62,773 nt of DNA, taken from positions 1 through 62,773 of IMG/VR virus record IMGVR_UViG_3300025168_000084. One strand, 5' to 3'. Shown here piece by piece: positions 58,315-62,773 of the stretch; the first letter of the stretch is position 1; every line of letters starts with the position of its first letter. The position numbers and the translations under genes are program-made. This stretch comes from a virus. The notes beneath the pieces were generated by a model. The model was not told the DNA's origin, made no database searches, and was given only the letters and a program-made list of their open reading frames with translations.

Positions 58315-58361
58315 TAAATTTTTAATAAAATACTACGCTTTTCTCTCTATTTTTCTAAAAC

Positions 58362-58369
58362 TTTATAAG
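58362..58369 (+). promoter_or_regulatory. TATA box for the protease-capsid operon
   Basis: TTTATAAG is centred about 26 bases before the ATG at 58392. Confidence 0.6.
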
Positions 58370-58391
58370 TAATGTTCAGAACGAATATATA

Positions 58392-60182
58392 ATGGAAAAT
58401 GACATATTTTTCAACCAATTTGTGACAAAATCATTACATCCTATTGACGGTGCTCAAAGATTCTTTGAAGGCTATCTTACTGTTCAGGTCAAAGACAAGC
58501 AAGGAGAGATTACAATAGTTGATGAATTGATCAAGGTTCTTCCAATCTGGATGGACAGAGGAGCACCAATTAGTGATACTCACAGTAACAGAATTATAGG
58601 CAAAGGTATCAGTTATGCTAAAACAATTTATAAAAGTGCAGAAGGAATTGAATACCCTGCAATTAAAATTACAGGTAAAATACACAAAGACTATCATTTA
58701 GACAATGAAATTTGGGATAAAATTAAATCAGGAGAGTACAAAGGACTGTCATTTGGGGGGGCTACTAAAGCAAACAGAACACCAAAAGTCATGAAAGACG
58801 GTAGTGTTGCATATGAATTAAAATCATTAGAGCATTATGAGGTCGCTGTTTGCAAAGATCCAGCAGTCCCATTGGCTCTAATTACTGATTATAATCCACT
58901 TGCAAAGGCAATTACCGACAATGTTGAAAGACGAGAAGACGGTAAAATGGTGATTAAATGTGATAAATTTGGTTGTACTGTCAATAAAGACTCATTAATA
59001 AAAGTAGAAGATGAAGATGATGATAATACTGAAGTTGAGGTTTTAGACGAATGGAAGAATGATGATAATGATAACGGTGAAGAAAAGAAAAAAGGTGAGG
59101 ACTTTTCAAACGCAGATGGTGACAAACATGGAGCATATAATCAAAATGTTTCACCTGAAAAATCATCAAACAGGGAATCAAGTCCAGTAGACGATGATGA
59201 TGATGTAGAAATTAAAGCACATGAGAAGGAAAAAGATAAGAAAAAAGCAAAAGGAGATTATTGTCCACATTGTGGAGACAATAAGAAAGAAAATGACAGT
59301 ATATCTATAGGAGGTGCATGTCCTAATTGTGGTCATGGATTTGAAGATAAGAAAAAAGATGCAAATCTGCACTATGGTGGAGTAAGACATAGTGGTAAAG
59401 AATATGATACTAATAATGAATCAACACAAGTTACAGAGGTAAAAGAGAATAAGGAAGAAGAAAAAGAGGAAGATGATGATAAGAAAAAATCAGGCTATCA
59501 AACAGAAGATGGAAATCAACAGGCTGGTGGTCAAGGATCAACAAAAGACGACACATATAAAAATAGCGAAAACTATATAAACTCGGAGAATGAAGATTCT
59601 GATAAGGATATGGACAAAGATACTTCCAACAATCACTCTGAAGAAGAACAATCTTCCGAAGAAGAAAAAGACGACGAAGTTGAAAAATCTGACTTCCAAG
59701 AAGCAATCAAATCCAACATCAGTACATTAACTGACGTTATAAAGTCACTCGCAGAAACTCAAAAAGACGTTAGTTCTACATTAGTAGGTATTGATGATAG
59801 ATTGAAAGCATTGGAAACCCCAACTGATTTACCGTTGAAGCCACAAACTTCAGCAAGTGAAGACGTAGGTGCAAAGGTTACAGTCCCAGATACTTATCAA
59901 GCTAACTCTGTGCAAGCAGGCTTAGACGATGATAAACATGCTGAAGACAAACCTGAAACCGATCCATCTGGATTGAAAATGCAAGAGAAATCAAACTTTG
60001 ACTTTACTACCGAGACTCCAAGACCTAATGCAGCAATCGAAACAATCAACAAATCAGCAGAAACTGATATGTCATTTGTTTTGAAAGATGCAAGAGAAGG
60101 TGGAAATCTAAGTGTAGTAGCAAGAAACATTCTAGCTGGAAAATATTATACTCCAACACCTGACGAAGTAGGAACATACTAA
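58392..60182 (+). CDS. Prohead protease-scaffold fusion with zinc ribbon
   Basis: 596 residues. Residues 1-170 resemble XkdF-like prohead proteases: DTHS with His64, GLSFGG with Ser120, EHYEVAVCKDPAVP. Residues 180-430 are acidic and disordered, with a zinc ribbon in the middle (CPHCG near 291 and CPNCG near 308). A coiled coil lies at about 437-485 (QEAIKSNISTLTDVIKSLAE). The protease matures capsid proteins and the rest acts as scaffold. It lies one base from the capsid gene. Confidence 0.75.
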   Translation: MENDIFFNQFVTKSLHPIDGAQRFFEGYLTVQVKDKQGEITIVDELIKVLPIWMDRGAPISDTHSNRIIGKGISYAKTIYKSAEGIEYPAIKITGKIHKDYHLDNEIWDKIKSGEYKGLSFGGATKANRTPKVMKDGSVAYELKSLEHYEVAVCKDPAVPLALITDYNPLAKAITDNVERREDGKMVIKCDKFGCTVNKDSLIKVEDEDDDNTEVEVLDEWKNDDNDNGEEKKKGEDFSNADGDKHGAYNQNVSPEKSSNRESSPVDDDDDVEIKAHEKEKDKKKAKGDYCPHCGDNKKENDSISIGGACPNCGHGFEDKKKDANLHYGGVRHSGKEYDTNNESTQVTEVKENKEEEKEEDDDKKKSGYQTEDGNQQAGGQGSTKDDTYKNSENYINSENEDSDKDMDKDTSNNHSEEEQSSEEEKDDEVEKSDFQEAIKSNISTLTDVIKSLAETQKDVSSTLVGIDDRLKALETPTDLPLKPQTSASEDVGAKVTVPDTYQANSVQAGLDDDKHAEDKPETDPSGLKMQEKSNFDFTTETPRPNAAIETINKSAETDMSFVLKDAREGGNLSVVARNILAGKYYTPTPDEVGTY

Positions 60183-60183
60183 A

Positions 60184-61401
60184 ATGACTCAAATCAGAAC
60201 AATCGATGAGCTTGAGGCACAATATTATGGACACAATCGTAACCTTCTTAGAAAGGCTGATGCCCCATCAACAACCAGCACTGCTGGTATGTTTAACGCC
60301 ATTTTTGGTGCTTATGCATGGGCTCAACTGAATCTTGAAGCAAACGCATTCGGCATACTCCCAAAATACCCTTGGGATAAATCTGGATGGAGGGTTATTA
60401 CTGCAAAACCAACTTTGAATACCAACAATGCTAACACAGCATTAGGTGGTACTACAGAAGGTGGTTTAATTGCTGAAACAATCAAACCAACAGTCGCAGA
60501 ATTAGATGTCAAACCAAAAACTGCTCAGTTGCCTTTCAGTGCATCTGAAGTTATGGAATGGCTATCAACTCATTCTAAAGACGACATTTGGGGTGGACTT
60601 GGTTCACTAAGATTGTACATGGCAGTACAACACAAAGAGTTCATTAATAGAATGCTTTTGGCAGATGTTGAAAGCGATGCAGCAGCATCAAGTGGAGCTC
60701 ATACTGGTACAAAAGACTTTGAATCTCTTGATAGAATCGTATCAAGTGATGCAGAGGAAGATGCACTAGGTGGTTCACACAGTGGTTTTTATGACTGCTG
60801 GGCTGCTGATGCTACCGTTGACAGAGATGGAAACGGTGGAGAATTTGACTGTACAGTAGAATCTGCTTCTGGTACTATCGGTACTGACGGTGTATTGACT
60901 GACGATGTTCTAAGAACTTTCTTACGAAAGATTAGAATCGCAGCAGGTAAAGATCCAAATGTATTCCTAGGCTCCCATGAAGTCTACTCTGAGATACAAG
61001 GCTTATACATGCCAAGTGTCCGTATTGCAAACCCATACGGTGAGCAATTAGTTCAAGTAGACGTAAACGGTATCCAAACCTTTAAAGGTACAGGTACTGG
61101 TATTCATGTCGACTCTATCTATGGAATTCCATTCATTCCAACAAAAGATGCCCCATCTGGTGGTGGCTCTGAAATTGGAAGACTATTTGCATTAGATACA
61201 TCTGATGCAGAAGGTTATGGATATCCAAGAATTGGAATTCAAGTGGCTATACCAACCGAGTATTATGAAGCAACTAGAAGATCTGCTGGTTATCCATTCG
61301 TGAACAATGCTTTCGTTGAGAAAGGTGTGTTCAGAACAATGGGTGAGACAGTTTGTCGCCATTTCAAATCACAAGGTAAAATTAGAGACATTAAACTCTA
61401 G
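60184..61401 (+). CDS. Major capsid protein, HK97 fold
   Basis: 405 residues directly after the protease-scaffold. N-terminal helix region, E-loop-like PTLNTNNANTALGGTTEGG and the P-domain/A-domain pattern (TDDVLRTFLRKIRIAAGKDP, PFVNNAFVEKGVFRTMG) support an HK97-fold capsid. Codon choice is richer in C-ending codons than the tail genes, consistent with high expression. A T-rich terminator follows. Confidence 0.85.
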   Translation: MTQIRTIDELEAQYYGHNRNLLRKADAPSTTSTAGMFNAIFGAYAWAQLNLEANAFGILPKYPWDKSGWRVITAKPTLNTNNANTALGGTTEGGLIAETIKPTVAELDVKPKTAQLPFSASEVMEWLSTHSKDDIWGGLGSLRLYMAVQHKEFINRMLLADVESDAAASSGAHTGTKDFESLDRIVSSDAEEDALGGSHSGFYDCWAADATVDRDGNGGEFDCTVESASGTIGTDGVLTDDVLRTFLRKIRIAAGKDPNVFLGSHEVYSEIQGLYMPSVRIANPYGEQLVQVDVNGIQTFKGTGTGIHVDSIYGIPFIPTKDAPSGGGSEIGRLFALDTSDAEGYGYPRIGIQVAIPTEYYEATRRSAGYPFVNNAFVEKGVFRTMGETVCRHFKSQGKIRDIKL

Positions 61402-61414
61402 TCATACCACTCCC

Positions 61415-61438
61415 TTTTTTACACCTTTTTTTTATTTT
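61415..61438 (+). terminator. T-tract terminator after capsid gene
   Basis: Six and eight Ts (61415-61420 and 61426-61433) follow the capsid stop. The next gene has its own TATA-like TTTTTATAG. Confidence 0.5.
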
Positions 61439-61478
61439 AATAAAGAATATTTTTATAGTATAATTTTATTATTTAAAC

Positions 61479-62270
61479 ATGAAGATTGCTGTAGTCATAT
61501 TAATATCTATGATTTTATGCATGAATATACCTTTAAACTCATTTGCAGAAACAGAGGAATATAGTTTGTATGATACATTAAAACTAAGATTTAATACTAA
61601 TCCTAACGTTTGTTTGTTTGAGGTTAATCCTGAAATATATGATGACTGGTACACTTTAAAATATACAACAGTATCTGCAATAGAAGAATGGATAGACAAG
61701 TTAGAATATGTATATCCTAATGGAGACTGGAGTATGGATATTAAGACTGTATCTTGGGAAGATCATAAAACTGCAATACCAAGTGATTATCCTGAATGTA
61801 ATATTATGATAAACTATGAAAAATCATCAGGTGGAACTGCTTTGGGTACAACAGGTTTGTTTTTCAATCATTCTTGGCACAAGTATATGTTCATTAATGT
61901 ATTTTTAGAAAGTTCAAAAAATATAACTAAAATTGTTTTGGGAGATGAAATAACTAAAACAACAGTTGAAAAAATGGAACAAAACTATCCGTTACCAAGA
62001 AGTACCATTAAAAACATAGTATTACATGAATTTGGTCATGGTTTGGGGTTAGGTCATTATGAATCATCTGAACCACTTCATTCTTACCTAAAATCTTCAA
62101 TGGCACCTTCAATAAATCCGTTTGATGAAACACAAATTTTATCCGTAACATATTTGGATTTGGCTATGATTGGACTGATTTATGGTGAGAATGGATGGAA
62201 ATCCCCTTCACCAGTATATCATATAGATGGATGCCATATAATAGATATGTATCAATTCAAATGTTTTTAA
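61479..62270 (+). CDS. Secreted matrixin-like metalloprotease
   Basis: 263 residues. A clear signal peptide (MKIAVVILISMILCM then NSFAE) is followed by a metzincin core: HEFGHGLGLGH at 183-193 supplies three zinc His, and SSMAPS at about 205-210 is the Met-turn. It should act outside the cytoplasm, for example on S-layer or surface proteins during entry or egress. It sits between the capsid and small head protein genes with its own promoter, as if expressed late. Related matrixins occur in marine Thaumarchaeota, so host capture is plausible. Confidence 0.85.
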   Translation: MKIAVVILISMILCMNIPLNSFAETEEYSLYDTLKLRFNTNPNVCLFEVNPEIYDDWYTLKYTTVSAIEEWIDKLEYVYPNGDWSMDIKTVSWEDHKTAIPSDYPECNIMINYEKSSGGTALGTTGLFFNHSWHKYMFINVFLESSKNITKIVLGDEITKTTVEKMEQNYPLPRSTIKNIVLHEFGHGLGLGHYESSEPLHSYLKSSMAPSINPFDETQILSVTYLDLAMIGLIYGENGWKSPSPVYHIDGCHIIDMYQFKCF

Positions 62271-62278
62271 AATGTAAC

Positions 62279-62286
62279 TTTATATA
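62279..62286 (+). promoter_or_regulatory. TATA box for the small head protein
   Basis: TTTATATA is centred about 25 bases before the ATG at 62308. Confidence 0.65.
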
Positions 62287-62307
62287 TTAGTGGTTTTTAT
62301 ATAATTT

Positions 62308-62700
62308 ATGGCAATAACTATAGCACAAAATGCCGACCATAAAAGTCTTACAGGAAAGACACTATCCATTCAAAGCGAACTTACATCAAAGTTGAAATCC
62401 ACCATTGTTGACGTAACATACGGTGGTTCTGACACATACGCTACTAATGGTAATACTGTCGATCTATCCCTTGGTGGTAGAATTAGTACTGTTATTGGAG
62501 CAGAAATACTTCATTGTAACAAAGGACTACTTTTACAATATGCACCAGCAGCAGCAGGTGCAGCAGCAACAGGGAAAATTAAAGCCTTTGGTCATACTCC
62601 AACAAGCTCTACAGCAACAGTTGTAGCCCTTGAGGAATTAGATGCATCAGATACAGCAGTCAATTCAATGACTATTCGTATTAGAGTAATCGGTTTCTAG
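62308..62700 (+). CDS. Small head/decoration protein
   Basis: 130 residues, Ala/Thr/Gly-rich and beta-rich (TLSIQSELTSKLKSTIVDVT, YAPAAAGAAATG). Position two genes after the capsid and strong promoter suggest a head decoration or minor structural protein. Its end recurs at 1-79 because of the circular overlap. No catalytic motif. Confidence 0.65.
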   Translation: MAITIAQNADHKSLTGKTLSIQSELTSKLKSTIVDVTYGGSDTYATNGNTVDLSLGGRISTVIGAEILHCNKGLLLQYAPAAAGAAATGKIKAFGHTPTSSTATVVALEELDASDTAVNSMTIRIRVIGF

Positions 62701-62773
62701 ACTAAGATCTAGTCATATTTTTTTTCTTAATAATGTTTATATATGACCGATAATATCAATTATTATGACTTAT
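62622..62773. repeat. Terminal direct repeat, right copy
   Basis: Matches 1-152 with two synonymous mismatches. It includes the first nine bases of the next gene (ATG at 62765, equal to 144). Joining the copies gives a circle of about 62,621 bases. Confidence 0.95.

Overview
The window looks like the complete, circularly assembled genome of a tailed (head-tail, Caudoviricetes-type) virus of an archaeon, most likely a marine ammonia-oxidising thaumarchaeon (Nitrososphaeria). The last 152 bases (62622-62773) repeat the first 152 with two differences, so the molecule closes at about 62.6 kb. Archaeal signs are TATA boxes about 25 bases before leaderless starts, an MCM helicase, a RadA recombinase, an archaeal-type RNase HI, a winged-helix protein of a type expanded in Thaumarchaeota, and three Cys-rich proteins resembling a small zinc protein common in Nitrosopumilus-like genomes. 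Marine origin is inferred from tail-fibre motifs shared with ocean phages. The host call is an inference (about 0.65). No tail sheath is seen, so a siphovirus-like tail is likely. I found no DNA polymerase, Orc1/Cdc6, integrase, tRNA or classical endolysin.

Layout on the circle. (1) Head: portal 53969-55909, a pair of small membrane proteins 57780-58314, prohead protease fused to a scaffold 58392-60182, HK97-fold major capsid protein 60184-61401, a secreted matrixin-like protease 61479-62270 and a small head protein 62308-62700. (2) Neck and tail, 144-8693: connector, neck, terminator, tail tube, a G/GT chaperone pair with a canonical -1 slippery heptamer, tape measure and baseplate hub. (3) Adsorption module, 8686-19844: glycine-rich fibres, LamG domains, duplicated beta domains and an approximately 18-copy 20-residue repeat fibre. 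(4) Packaging, 20029-22727: Cas4-like nuclease, probable small terminase, large terminase. (5) Three disordered, repeat-motif proteins, 22758-27092. (6) Small-gene and replication/recombination block, 27130-36157: RNase HI, metallophosphoesterase, RHH regulator, MCM, RadA, HNH and PD-(D/E)XK-like nucleases, then micro zinc ribbons.

(7) A 14-kb minus-strand block runs from about 51.0 kb down to 36.6 kb. Its genes mostly overlap by TAATG, ATGA or TTGA, which suggests translational coupling. It holds a CobS-like AAA+ ATPase and CobT-like VWA protein, two DNA methyltransferases, several zincins, many 30-110 residue zinc-binding proteins, and a glutamine-amidotransferase/amidoligase pair. A gamma-glutamyl cyclotransferase-like gene lies separately at 53550-53864. 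These three form the best candidate for an undescribed system: making and possibly removing gamma-glutamyl or amide modifications in a host without peptidoglycan. (8) A 570-base control region, 51037-51609, separates the divergent blocks. It carries an 18-bp inverted repeat, G-quadruplex-type tracts, palindromes and TATA-containing iterons, and is the best origin candidate.
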